Positions 26,536-34,585 of a stretch of DNA of 64,000 nucleotides are shown here, piece after piece. The notes beneath the pieces are model-generated. The model was given only the letters and a program-made list of their open reading frames with translations. It was not told the DNA's origin and ran no database searches. Position 1 is the stretch's first letter, and every line of letters begins with the position of its first letter. The DNA comes from Sulfitobacter sp. M05 (GTDB lineage Bacteria > Pseudomonadota > Alphaproteobacteria > Rhodobacterales > Rhodobacteraceae): positions 124,001-188,000 of the forward strand of contig NZ_JABEDH010000001.1 in NCBI RefSeq assembly GCF_029285175.1, in the 5' to 3' direction. Position numbers and translations under genes: made by a program.

Positions 26536-27777
26536 TTAAGCGGCTTCGGCCTGATCGTTCTTCAGATCATGGATTGAGGCGGCCAGCTTCATCAGTTCTT
26601 TGCGCAGGGGGCTCTTGGGGGCAGAGGCGGCCAGTGGCATACCGTGGTCGTTGGCCTGCGTGATCGGCTTGCCGCCATCGGGCAGTTGCACATCAATTGA
26701 AATCGACAGAGATTCCGCCATGCGTTTGACACGCCCCTTGGCGTTCAGGTCGGTGAATTTTGGGGCGCGGTTCAAAACATAGCGCAGCTTTTCAATCGGC
26801 AGCTCTTCGGATTGCAACGCGCGTTTGAACCGCAGCGTGTTTTGCGCACAGCGCATGTCGAGTTCCAGCATTGCAAAATAGATGTGTGACATGTTCAGAA
26901 CGGCTTCGGACCATTGAACAAGTGTCGATGGCATGTCGACCACCACATAATCGAATTGATTGCGGGCGATGTCGAGAATGCGGGTGACATCTTCGGAGGT
27001 GATCAGATCAAGTGGCAGCATATCTGTCGGCGCGGTCAAAACCTGCAACCGGTCTTCATATGTCAATAAGGCTTGCCCGAAGATTTCCTCGTCCAGGAGG
27101 TCAGTTTCCGAGAGCATTTCATAAACAACTTCGCGACGGGGCAAGTCGAGGAAGGTGGCTACTGAGCCGAATTGCAGATCCAGATCCAGCAGGCAGACCG
27201 ACGGCGGGTTTTTCTTTTCTACATTGGCCAGTTCCCAGGCGAGGTTGACCGCCGTGGTGGTTGCACCGGTACCGCCGGCAAGACCATGAACCACAATCAA
27301 GGCCCCGTCTTTGCGCGCACCAGCCTTAAGCGTTGGTCCATTGGGCGTTTCGGCAGCGGTGGGTGCATCCGCCTTTTTGCTCACCCGTTCGATGGCCTGC
27401 GCTAGTTCGCCTTCTGGCAGGGGATAGGGCACAAATTCATCCGCCCCTTTGCGCAACAGAGAATGCAGCGCAGCAGGGGTCATGTCTTCGGCGATCAGGA
27501 TCACCTTGATATCGCGGGATTTGGCCTGTGTGATGATTTCGCTCATCAGCACAAGGTTCTCTTCATCGGTTTCGTCCATTGCCAGTGCAATAAACTCCAT
27601 CTGTTCGGCTTCGGGCTGGCCGAAAAATGCGAGAGCTTCGGCAAAGCCCAGATCACCCCAGGTTTCACCCAGCGCGTCTTCCATGTCCTCGATCAGCAGA
27701 TCAAAGTTCTGTACGTCACGGCTGACGGTACAGGCCACAATCGGCGCTGTCTGGGGTTGTGGCATAACACTGCTCAT
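26536..27777 (-). CDS. cpaE: Tad pilus localisation protein CpaE/TadZ
   Basis: Polar localisation factor for Tad pili. The 413-residue protein has an atypical receiver-like N-terminal domain (about residues 12-135) and a ParA/MinD-like ATPase domain. Its nucleotide loop, LAGGTGATTTA at about residues 166-176, lacks both lysines of the deviant Walker A motif, so ATP hydrolysis is doubtful; divergence here is known in the TadZ family. VCLLDLDLQFGSVATFLDL is the usual next motif. AAGGATG precedes the ATG. A 270-base gap lies upstream, in which I see only a weak hairpin near the end of the OmpA-like gene. Confidence 0.93.
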   Translation of the reverse strand: MSSVMPQPQTAPIVACTVSRDVQNFDLLIEDMEDALGETWGDLGFAEALAFFGQPEAEQMEFIALAMDETDEENLVLMSEIITQAKSRDIKVILIAEDMTPAALHSLLRKGADEFVPYPLPEGELAQAIERVSKKADAPTAAETPNGPTLKAGARKDGALIVVHGLAGGTGATTTAVNLAWELANVEKKNPPSVCLLDLDLQFGSVATFLDLPRREVVYEMLSETDLLDEEIFGQALLTYEDRLQVLTAPTDMLPLDLITSEDVTRILDIARNQFDYVVVDMPSTLVQWSEAVLNMSHIYFAMLELDMRCAQNTLRFKRALQSEELPIEKLRYVLNRAPKFTDLNAKGRVKRMAESLSISIDVQLPDGGKPITQANDHGMPLAASAPKSPLRKELMKLAASIHDLKNDQAEAA

Positions 27778-28047
27778 GGCTTACATCCTTTGCTCGCAAG
27801 GGCTCGGCAGAGGTGTACGCTGTATCTGATGCACAGATTCACCCCTCGCGGTCGCCCATGTCTGGCATTTTGCGCAGACACAATTGTCCTATGGGGCGAG
27901 ATATCGCAGCCAACTGGGGCAGGATTGGGGCCAAAAAGTTTCGATTGTTGGGTATCTTGAAACGATCCTGCCAGCGGTCCGAGATTGGTGTGGTGGGATC
28001 AGAGTTGCCCCACCCCGAATAGGGGCAGGACCGTCATTTGAGTGAGT

Positions 28048-28719
28048 TTACTCTTCGCCCAGAGCGCCGGGCGTCAACAACGTCGCCGGCACCGCGCTGG
28101 CAATGTAGTCACGATAGATGATTTGTGCGTATTTTCCGTCAAGCACGGTTGGGTGACGACCGACAAAGCCGCTTACCTCGGTAACCGTGCGGCGGTTGCG
28201 CCGCTCGCGGCCTTGGCTGACGATAAGCGGCTGTGTTTCCCCAAAGGAGACAACCGCCTCAAGACGACTGCGGCTGACGCCCAGCGTGCTGAGGTAGTTC
28301 ACAACAGTATCCGCACGCCGTTTGCCAAGCGCCTTGTTAAATCGGTTCGATCCGACGGCATCCGTATGTCCATAGACCCGGAAACGGATTTCAGGGAACT
28401 GCCTGATCCAATGTGCCTGTTGCCGCAAGATTGCCTGTGCGGTTGCGTCCAGACGAGCAGAGTTGAACTCGAAAGTGACAGTGGATGTCACTTCGGAGGC
28501 GAACCTATTTGCAAGATCGAATGTGTATTGGCGTTCGCCTGTCATGACCAGACGGTTGTTCAGCGTCGCATTGCCAAAGTTACCCGTATCCGTCAGCGCA
28601 CCCGCTTCGCGATAAAACTGCGTGTAGACAGGATCAGAGCTTGGCGCACAGCCAAGAACGGTCGCGAGAACGGCAGTGATCCCTGCAATTTTGGTGTTTT
28701 TACGCATGAGGGTTTTCAT
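28048..28719 (-). CDS. OmpA-like lipoprotein of the Tad locus
   Basis: From ATG 28719 the protein is 223 residues with a lipoprotein-like signal (TKIAGITAVLATVLGC, lipidation at C24). The C-terminal half is an OmpA/Pal-type peptidoglycan-binding domain: VTFEFNSARLDATAQAILR, FRVYGHTDAVGSNRFNKALG and RERRNRRTVTEV. It begins four bases after the cpaC stop and occupies the place of cpaD in the Caulobacter order. It may anchor the secretin to peptidoglycan; this is inference. An in-frame extension to 28890 lies within cpaC and lacks a signal, so it was rejected. Confidence 0.85.
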   Translation of the reverse strand: MKTLMRKNTKIAGITAVLATVLGCAPSSDPVYTQFYREAGALTDTGNFGNATLNNRLVMTGERQYTFDLANRFASEVTSTVTFEFNSARLDATAQAILRQQAHWIRQFPEIRFRVYGHTDAVGSNRFNKALGKRRADTVVNYLSTLGVSRSRLEAVVSFGETQPLIVSQGRERRNRRTVTEVSGFVGRHPTVLDGKYAQIIYRDYIASAVPATLLTPGALGEE

Positions 28720-28723
28720 TGGC

Positions 28724-30160
28724 TCAATCCAGTACATAGCCATATGACCCGCCAAAGTCCTGTTTGGCAACCTCTCCCGCAGCCCCTTTTGTCGGTGTGC
28801 GGGTGTCTTCCGCGGTGCGGCCAAAGAGGAACAGGTCCTTTTCGGTCGGTGGCTTGATCCGGTCCGTTGGCAGGGCAAGTGCCTCGCCACGTGTCGGCGT
28901 CACCAGATGGGCGGTGACAATAATCACCAGCTCTGTCTGGTTGCGCTGGTAATCTGCCGAGCGGAACAGCGCGCCCAAAACCGGTACATCACCAATCCAT
29001 GGCAGCTGGCTTGAGTTATCAACAAAATCGTCCGTCAACAGGCCCGCAATCGCAAAGCTTTCACCATCGCGCAGCTCTACTGTGGAAGAGGTTTCGCGCC
29101 GTGTGAACGCAGAGATTTCAATGCCGTTGCCCAAGGCGATGCTGTTGGTCGGGTCAATGGCCGACACCGCTGCGCGCATTTCAAGGTTGATGACGTCCTT
29201 GTCCACAACCCGCGGGATAAAGGCCAGTTCAACGCCATAGGGTTTGAATTTAACCGAGATCCGTCCATTCAGCTGTGCAACAGGGACGGGATATTCGCCA
29301 CCTGCCAGAAATTTCGCTTCCTGCCCGGAAAGTGCAACAAGGTTGGGCTCTGCAAGAAAACGCACAACGCCCTTTTTCTCCAGTGCTTCCAGCAGGATAC
29401 CCACTTGGGTTGATCCAGCGTTAAAGCCGAAAAGCACGGCACCAGCGTTTTGGTTCGAGGCAGGGATGTTGCCGCCCAAAGAGGTCGCCACGCCGCCGGA
29501 TTGGTTGCTGGTCCCGGTGCCGCCGTTAAGACCAGTGCCGCCGACAGCCCCGTTAAAGGACAAAGAAGAGCTTAGGGATTTCGACACGTTACGCTGCATT
29601 TCTGCGAAGCGGACTTTCATCATCACCTGTTGAACGCCGCCGACGCTCATCAGGTTGGACACCCGTTCGGGGGCATACCGTTCAGCAAGGTCAAGCGCGC
29701 GCTGCAAACGCTGCGTCGAGGACACCACACCGGACAGCACAATACCGTCGTTTGCGGTGCGTACCTCGATTTTCTCGCCCGGCAGGATCTGGCGCAGTCG
29801 TTCCTTAAATTCGGTAACATCCGAGGCGACACGCACATTCACGTTGGTGATCAGCTGACCGCTGGCATCGAGCAGGGTCAGGGTGGTCATCCCGGGGGAT
29901 TTGCCCAAAACATAGATCGTGCGGTCCGACAAGGAAGAAATGTCCGCAATGCCGGGGTTTGCGATGCTTAGCTCTGCAAAGGGAATGTCACTTTCCACCA
30001 CGACGGCCCGGTTCATCGGCACATCAAGAGTGGAGTTGGTACCCTTTTTAACGACGCGCAGCGTGTCCGCAAATGCCGGAGCAGGCGCGGACAGTGCCAA
30101 TGGCATCACACTAAGGGACAGCCCGACGAGGGCCGCTTTCATAAATCTATCAATTTTCAT
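28724..30160 (-). CDS. cpaC: Tad pilus outer-membrane secretin CpaC/RcpA
   Basis: Multimeric outer-membrane channel for the Flp pilus. From ATG 30160 it is 478 residues with a signal peptide (ALVGLSLSVMPLALSAPAPAFA), an N-terminal periplasmic domain (PMNRAVVVESDIPFAELSIA, as in CpaC/RcpA), a BON-like segment, and the secretin core (VRFLAEPNLVALSGQEAKFLAGGEYPVP, LRDGESFAIAGLL, NQTELVIIVTAHLV). The chosen ATG avoids a short extension at 30181. The 206-base gap upstream, towards cpaB, carries a strong hairpin. Confidence 0.96.
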   Translation of the reverse strand: MKIDRFMKAALVGLSLSVMPLALSAPAPAFADTLRVVKKGTNSTLDVPMNRAVVVESDIPFAELSIANPGIADISSLSDRTIYVLGKSPGMTTLTLLDASGQLITNVNVRVASDVTEFKERLRQILPGEKIEVRTANDGIVLSGVVSSTQRLQRALDLAERYAPERVSNLMSVGGVQQVMMKVRFAEMQRNVSKSLSSSLSFNGAVGGTGLNGGTGTSNQSGGVATSLGGNIPASNQNAGAVLFGFNAGSTQVGILLEALEKKGVVRFLAEPNLVALSGQEAKFLAGGEYPVPVAQLNGRISVKFKPYGVELAFIPRVVDKDVINLEMRAAVSAIDPTNSIALGNGIEISAFTRRETSSTVELRDGESFAIAGLLTDDFVDNSSQLPWIGDVPVLGALFRSADYQRNQTELVIIVTAHLVTPTRGEALALPTDRIKPPTEKDLFLFGRTAEDTRTPTKGAAGEVAKQDFGGSYGYVLD

Positions 30161-30306
30161 GTGACCTGCCTTTTTGATCACGCCTCAAAGTAGGGTCTTT
30201 TCGCCCGTCGTTTGGAACACTCTGCGTCAATTTCAATTTTATTGCAAGAATCAAGGTGTTCGCCGCAACTGTTTATGTGGGTAATTGGCAACAAAACCTC
30301 AAATGC

Positions 30307-30336
30307 AAACAGCGCCGCAGATTTGCGGCGCTGTTT
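30307..30336 (-). terminator. 12-bp stem hairpin between cpaB and cpaC
   Basis: AAACAGCGCCGC (30307-30318) and GCGGCGCTGTTT (30325-30336) are perfect inverted repeats with a 6-base loop. On the minus strand the stem ends in TTT. It lies 30 bases beyond the cpaB stop and could terminate or attenuate transcription from the pilin promoter before the secretin gene. Confidence 0.75.
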
Positions 30337-30366
30337 CAATCAATTGTTTCTAGAGGAAAATCCGGA

Positions 30367-31221
30367 CTAGTTTGTGCAAGGGATCGGAATTTCGACCACT
30401 TCTGCACCCCGTCTTGTCCGGATCGTGCAAACCTTTGCGGCGGCAACCTCTTTCTTCACTGTTTCGGCTTCGATCCCCAACAGGGAACGCTGGTCGACTT
30501 CGATAGCAGAGGCAATGGTGTCGTCTTCGGCACCAACCAGTGACAGGGATAGGGAACCTGTTGACTGGGCCTGCGCCAATGCGGCGACTTGCTGCGGGCT
30601 GACTGAGACGGTGACAGTGCGCGCGATTGTCGCCTCGTCCCGAACGTCGCTTGCGCTTTGGTCGATGGCGATCAACTTAACCGCGGCCTCGATCAGCTTG
30701 GTAACCTCACGGGAACTTTTACCCCCGCTGTTTGCGCGACCGGTCCAGTAGACGTCGACCTTGTCGCCCGGGCGCAGAAAACCGGAAACGCCGCTGGAGA
30801 CATCGACTTTAATGGCAAAGGCCCGCTGGCCCCGCTCAAGTCGTGAAGTCAGGCCAGTATCTTCGCCGGGTTCTGTAACCTTGAGCGCCAAAATAGCTTC
30901 GTCTTTCTCGATCGCCCGCAAGACAACACGCAAATCATCCGTGTTTTCGGGAAAGAGGGCGGCCATATCGACGAATGACCCCTCTGGGATCGCATTCTCG
31001 GGCCAATTGACGGCGCGGACATCTTCCTGCGTCAACCGTTGACCGTATTTTAACGCGCCGGTTGCCACAAAGACCGTCTTTGTCGGTACGATTTTTGCAA
31101 GTGCGGCCTGAGCCTGAGCGTTCGCGTATTGATATTGCGCGATCCGATCCTTGGCCAGGTATACGGCACCGCCGGCAAGCGCGATGCCCACCAAAAGAAC
31201 CAATCCAAATACCATGCGCAT
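30367..31221 (-). CDS. cpaB: Tad pilus assembly protein CpaB/RcpC
   Basis: Periplasmic, inner-membrane-anchored pilus assembly protein with an SAF domain. From ATG 31221 it is 284 residues with an N-terminal anchor (MVFGLVLLVGIALAGGAVYLA). The SAF/CpaB signature is FVATGALKYGQRLTQEDVRAVNWPE (split here between its two halves), followed by FAIKVDVSSGVSGFLRPGDKVDVYW. A GAGGTAAGAGAC ribosome site precedes the ATG; the longer frame to 31347 has no support. It follows the pilin genes. Confidence 0.95.
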   Translation of the reverse strand: MRMVFGLVLLVGIALAGGAVYLAKDRIAQYQYANAQAQAALAKIVPTKTVFVATGALKYGQRLTQEDVRAVNWPENAIPEGSFVDMAALFPENTDDLRVVLRAIEKDEAILALKVTEPGEDTGLTSRLERGQRAFAIKVDVSSGVSGFLRPGDKVDVYWTGRANSGGKSSREVTKLIEAAVKLIAIDQSASDVRDEATIARTVTVSVSPQQVAALAQAQSTGSLSLSLVGAEDDTIASAIEVDQRSLLGIEAETVKKEVAAAKVCTIRTRRGAEVVEIPIPCTN

Positions 31222-31373
31222 GTCTCTTACCTCTTTTTTTCTATTCTTACCGGGAGTGGCCCGGTCCCTGGTTCGCTTTGTTATCGTGCAACAGAATTGT
31301 GGCTGAACTTTGCCGCATCTGGGGAACGGCTGTGGTATTCTACACACAGCAATTCTTGCGCCACGAACCTGAA

Positions 31374-31394
31374 TACCGGCCGATTTGGTCGGTA
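31374..31394 (-). terminator. Hairpin after the second Flp pilin gene
   Basis: On the minus strand TACCGACC pairs with GGCCGGTA around a 5-base loop with one A-C mismatch. It lies 17 bases past the pilin stop and before cpaB. It may protect the pilin message or reduce read-through; there is no U-tract. Confidence 0.4.
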
Positions 31395-31410
31395 CCTCAG
31401 TCTTCTGACC

Positions 31411-31599
31411 TTAGCTGGACGCGCCGGGAAGATAGGCTGTCAGCCAGGTTCCGATGCCATCACCGACATTGCCCGTGGAGCCTGAAATCGCAACGATCGC
31501 AAGACCGGCAAGTCCCACCACTGCTGCGGTAATGACAACCCAGTCAACTGTAACCGCGCCATCTTCGGAGTGTGAAAAATCACTTATTTTCTTAAACAT
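31411..31599 (-). CDS. flp: Flp/Fap-type pilin (second)
   Basis: Major-pilin-type subunit of the Tad pilus. The 62-residue prepilin has a short basic/acidic leader ending at G14, then AVTVDWVVITAAVVGLAGLA, the hydrophobic assembly helix. Cleavage by CpaA is expected after G14. Positions 5 and 6 of the mature form are Asp-Trp instead of the canonical Glu-Tyr. The leader KKISDFSHSEDG is shared in layout with the neighbouring pilin. AACTTGAAGGG precedes the ATG. Confidence 0.92.
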   Translation of the reverse strand: MFKKISDFSHSEDGAVTVDWVVITAAVVGLAGLAIVAISGSTGNVGDGIGTWLTAYLPGASS

Positions 31600-31642
31600 G
31601 CTGGGCCCTTCAAGTTAATCTTTTGAATACCACCAAGGCAGA

Positions 31643-31677
31643 GGGGGCCGCGCTCTGAGAATAAGAACGCGACCCCC
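31643..31677 (-). terminator. 13-bp hairpin between the two pilin genes
   Basis: On the minus-strand RNA GGGGGUCGCGUUC pairs along its full length with GAGCGCGGCCCCC (two G-U pairs) around a 9-base loop. It lies 30 bases after the first pilin stop. Such a stem would stabilise the first pilin message or partly stop transcription. The next bases are not U-rich. Confidence 0.65.
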
Positions 31678-31707
31678 AAAAGCTCTATAAAAAGCTAGAA
31701 CCTGATA

Positions 31708-31896
31708 TTACTGGATTACGCCAGGTGTACGGTTCTCAAGGAATGTGCCGGTTTCAGCTGTCAGGTCTGACGCGCCGGACTGGATGGATGTGTATGCTGC
31801 AACGGCCAGGCCAACAACGGCGGCTGTCAGAACAACCCAGTCAACAGTTACGGCGCCGTCTTCGTCTGCACGGAAGTTTTTGATAAAGTTCATCAT
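31708..31896 (-). CDS. flp: Flp/Fap-type pilin (first)
   Basis: First gene of the Tad locus. From ATG 31896 the prepilin is 62 residues with leader FIKNFRADEDG ending at G14, then AVTVDWVVLTAAVVGLAVAA. The first 22 residues after the cleavage site are nearly the same as in the second pilin, indicating tandem duplication; the C-terminal tails differ (LENRTPGVIQ here). GGAGGGAC lies about nine bases before the ATG. A second ATG at 31893 is an alternative. Its strong ribosome site and following hairpin fit high expression. Confidence 0.93.
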   Translation of the reverse strand: MMNFIKNFRADEDGAVTVDWVVLTAAVVGLAVAAYTSIQSGASDLTAETGTFLENRTPGVIQ

Positions 31897-32265
31897 GGTA
31901 TGTCCCTCCAAGGATCATGTAAGTTTTTAAGTTCCAACCCCGCCGTTCGTTGTGGCAACCGTTTCTCTCAGTTGGCTGCCTGTCCGACTTGGTATGACGC
32001 TATATAGCCCCTCGAATGGGGCACCAATTTGGCAGCAAATGTGACTTTTTCGTTTACGGGCCAGAAATGAGAGTAAAAATATTTAACTCTCTGTTTTGTA
32101 ATGATTAATACTATGTTCACCGTGCTGAATTTTTTCAAATCCCCGCAAAATCCGGCGAAATAAGGCGAAACCGCCATGTTCTGTGCCATGATTGGCTGGT
32201 TTGGGGGGGTATTTTGTGGGATATTTCCGAAAAATCGAGCAGACACGCAAAAAAAGCAGGCACGC
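31897..32265. promoter_or_regulatory. Divergent intergenic region, pilin operon / lytic transglycosylase
   Basis: This 369-base stretch holds no convincing gene. It must contain the promoter of the pilus locus (minus strand) and that of the transglycosylase (plus strand). It is more AT-rich than its surroundings around 32030-32130. A CGCTATATAGC-type partial palindrome near 32000 is the only element noted; no clear -35/-10 pair or sigma-54 site was recognised. Confidence 0.5.
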
Positions 32266-33078
32266 ATGCTTCGAATTCTAGCTTTATCGCTTTTGGCGGG
32301 GGTACTTTGTGCTGGCATGGCTGATGCTGGTGATCCGAAACCCTTTGCAGACTTTAGTTCAAAGCGGGTGAAGCCGCCAAAACCAGGTACCAGCAAGCGG
32401 ATTCGAATCCAGATCGATCCGGCGGCACAGGTTCCCACACCGTCTGATGACGTGGCATTGGCGCCTTCCGGCACTGTGAACAGGGATACAGTGGGCCAGT
32501 ACAGTTGGTTCTGGGATAAAATTTCCCCCAATGTTGCCAGTACAGGGCCGGGGCGGTTGCAAGCGGCGATTGCTGTGTTGTCCGGCGCGACCAGTAAAGT
32601 ACCCGCGCCGCGCCTTCAACAGATGCAAGACATCGCGCGTAGCAATGGCATCGACATTTTGCGCACGACGATTGGCACAAATGTCTCGCCGGCTTTGGTG
32701 CTGGCGGTGATCACAGTTGAATCGGCCGGCAAGCCGGACGCCGAAAGCAGCGCGGGGGCACAGGGTCTGATGCAATTGATGCCAGCCACTGCTGAGCGGT
32801 TTGGCGTCGAGGACAGTCTAAAGCCAGCGCAGAACATTACTGGCGGGGTGAAATACCTGAACTGGCTGATGCAAGAATTCGATCACGATCCAATTCTGGT
32901 GCTGGCGGGGTATAACGCGGGGGAGGGATCAGTGCGCAAACACCAGGGCGTGCCGCCATTTGCCGAAACCCGCGACTATGTGCCCAAGGTGCTGGCGGCG
33001 TTTCAGGTTGCCAAGGGGCTGTGCCAAACACCACCCGAGTTAATCACAGATGGCTGTGTTTTTGCGGCGTTGGACTGA
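32266..33078 (+). CDS. Lytic transglycosylase (SLT domain)
   Basis: Periplasmic murein lyase that cleaves the MurNAc-GlcNAc bond. From ATG 32266 the protein is 270 residues with a signal peptide (LRILALSLLAGVLCAGMADA). The SLT domain starts near residue 135: ALVLAVITVESAGKPDAES with catalytic E152, then GAQGLMQLMPATAERFGV, ILVLAGYNAGEGSVRKH and TRDYVPKVLAAF. An upstream ATG at 32176 would place 30 residues before the signal and was rejected. It is divergent from the Tad locus and could help the pilus cross the wall, but a general cell-wall role is as likely. Confidence 0.92.
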   Translation: MLRILALSLLAGVLCAGMADAGDPKPFADFSSKRVKPPKPGTSKRIRIQIDPAAQVPTPSDDVALAPSGTVNRDTVGQYSWFWDKISPNVASTGPGRLQAAIAVLSGATSKVPAPRLQQMQDIARSNGIDILRTTIGTNVSPALVLAVITVESAGKPDAESSAGAQGLMQLMPATAERFGVEDSLKPAQNITGGVKYLNWLMQEFDHDPILVLAGYNAGEGSVRKHQGVPPFAETRDYVPKVLAAFQVAKGLCQTPPELITDGCVFAALD

Positions 33079-33129
33079 TTGCGCGTTGGCGCAATAGCCT
33101 CGTGTGGTAAGGCGGGCAATCTGCCCGCC
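33078..33129. terminator. Two hairpins in the convergent gap between transglycosylase and scoB
   Basis: ATTGCGC-GTTG-GCGCAAT (33078-33095) overlaps the last base of the transglycosylase stop, and GGCGGGCA-ATC-TGCCCGCC (33111-33129) follows. Both stems are perfect. They lie between two convergent genes, so they probably act as terminators for either strand. The second resembles the GGTGGGC palindromes seen elsewhere in the window. Confidence 0.65.
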
Positions 33130-33155
33130 CCGTGGTTTTATGGATGGCTGAGGCG

Positions 33156-33779
33156 TTAGACGATCGTGGCCTGTGTGGCGGCGCGCAGTTCCTCTTCGGT
33201 GACGCCTTCGGCGCATTCAACGATACGCAAGCCACCTTCAACCACGTCCAGCACACCGAGGTCGGTGATGATCCGGTCCACAACACCTTTGCCGGTCAGC
33301 GGCAGGGTGCATTCTTTCAGCACTTTGCTTTCACCGTGTTTGTTGGCGTGATCCATCACGACAATCACACGGCCAACACCGGCCACCAGATCCATGGCAC
33401 CGCCCATGCCTTTGACCAGCTTGCCGGGGATCATCCAGTTTGCCAGATCGCCGTTTTCAGCAACTTCCATTGCCCCCAGAATGGCCGCTGCAATCTTGCC
33501 GCCGCGGATCATCCCGAAAGAGGTGGCAGAATCGAAATAGGCCGTACGGTTCAATTCAGTGATGGTCTGTTTGCCCGCGTTGATCAGATCGGCGTCTTCT
33601 TCGCCTTCATACGGGAAGGGGCCCATGCCCAGCATCCCGTTTTCCGATTGCAAGGTGATGTCCTTGTCGCCGACATAGTTCGCCACCAGCGTCGGGATAC
33701 CGATGCCAAGGTTCACATACATGCCGTCTTCAAGTTCCTGTGCCGCGCGCGCAGCCATCTGGTTTCTGTCCCAAGCCAT
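33156..33779 (-). CDS. scoB: 3-oxoacid CoA-transferase subunit B
   Basis: Beta subunit of a type I CoA-transferase that moves CoA between succinyl-CoA and acetoacetate (or a related acid). The 207-residue protein shows GMYVNLGIGIPTLVANYV and the catalytic segment LQSENGMLGMGPFPY, in which the glutamate of SENG forms the CoA thioester. GGGAMDLVAGVGRVIVVMDH is also typical. It follows scoA by two bases. Acetoacetyl-CoA use in ketone body or polyhydroxybutyrate turnover is likely. Confidence 0.95.
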   Translation of the reverse strand: MAWDRNQMAARAAQELEDGMYVNLGIGIPTLVANYVGDKDITLQSENGMLGMGPFPYEGEEDADLINAGKQTITELNRTAYFDSATSFGMIRGGKIAAAILGAMEVAENGDLANWMIPGKLVKGMGGAMDLVAGVGRVIVVMDHANKHGESKVLKECTLPLTGKGVVDRIITDLGVLDVVEGGLRIVECAEGVTEEELRAATQATIV

Positions 33780-33781
33780 GA

Positions 33782-34486
33782 TTAAGCCTCCTCGCGCTTG
33801 CGGGTTGTACGTTGTTCAATGCGTTTTTCGTGATCACCCTGAATGATCCGGTGTACATAGATGCCGGGCAGGTGGATCATATCAGGATCAAGGGAGCCTT
33901 TGGGAACGATCTCTTCCACTTCGGCCACGCAGACCTTGCCGCACATGGCAGCCGGTGGGTTGAAGTTGCGGGCGGTCTTGCGGAATATCAGATTGCCGGT
34001 CTCGTCCGCCTTCCATGCTTTGACGATGGACAGGTCCGCGACGATCCCCTCTTCAAGGATATAGTCCTCGCCGTTAAAGCTTTTGACTTCCTTACCCTCG
34101 GCAATCACGGTGCCGACACCGGTCTTGGTGTAAAACCCCGGAATGCCACAGCCGCCGGCGCGCATACGCTCGGCCAATGTGCCTTGCGGGTTAAACTCAA
34201 GCTCAAGCTCGCCGGACAGATATTGGCGCATGAACTCTGCGTTTTCACCAACATAAGAGCTGATCATTTTTTTGACCTGCTTGGTCTGCAACAGGATACC
34301 GATACCAAAATCGTCGACACCCGCGTTATTGGACGCAAAGGTCAGGTTCTTGGCCCCGTTTTCCTTAATGGCCTGCAACAGCAATTCGGGGATGCCACAC
34401 AGGCCAAACCCCCCCGATGCAATCAGCATACCGTCCGCTAGGACGCCATCCAGGGCTTCTGCAGCCGAGCCATAGACTTTTTTCAT
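33782..34486 (-). CDS. scoA: 3-oxoacid CoA-transferase subunit A
   Basis: Alpha subunit of the same CoA-transferase. From ATG 34486 it has 234 residues, with [19 protein letters not shown] and the CoA-transferase 1 signature region [19 protein letters not shown]; later [16 protein letters not shown] and [19 protein letters not shown] are conserved. AGGGAAT precedes the ATG; a short extension to 34510 was rejected. A perfect TTGACA on the minus strand at 34548-34553 could be its -35, but no good -10 was seen. Confidence 0.95.
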   Translation of the reverse strand: MKKVYGSAAEALDGVLADGMLIASGGFGLCGIPELLLQAIKENGAKNLTFASNNAGVDDFGIGILLQTKQVKKMISSYVGENAEFMRQYLSGELELEFNPQGTLAERMRAGGCGIPGFYTKTGVGTVIAEGKEVKSFNGEDYILEEGIVADLSIVKAWKADETGNLIFRKTARNFNPPAAMCGKVCVAEVEEIVPKGSLDPDMIHLPGIYVHRIIQGDHEKRIEQRTTRKREEA

Positions 34487-34585
34487 CGGTATTCCCTTTT
34501 TGCAGGTCAAAATTGATCACGCCTTTTGTGACGCTGCGGCGCGGCAGTGTCAAACGGTTCACATCTGCGTCAGGAAATGGCGCAA

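Noticed and set aside
27813-28022. 69-codon plus-strand frame inside the cpaE-ompA gap
   Set aside because: Wrong strand for the operon, no clear ribosome site, no signal or domain; probably chance in a 270-base gap.
28048-28719. Reading the OmpA-like gene as a second pal of the Tol system
   Set aside because: Its position within the Tad locus, directly after the secretin, and its different N-terminal half argue for a pilus role; the true pal lies beside tolB.
31968-32531. 187-codon minus-strand frame reaching into the gap upstream of the pilins
   Set aside because: Mostly antisense to the lytic transglycosylase, no ribosome site, no domain.
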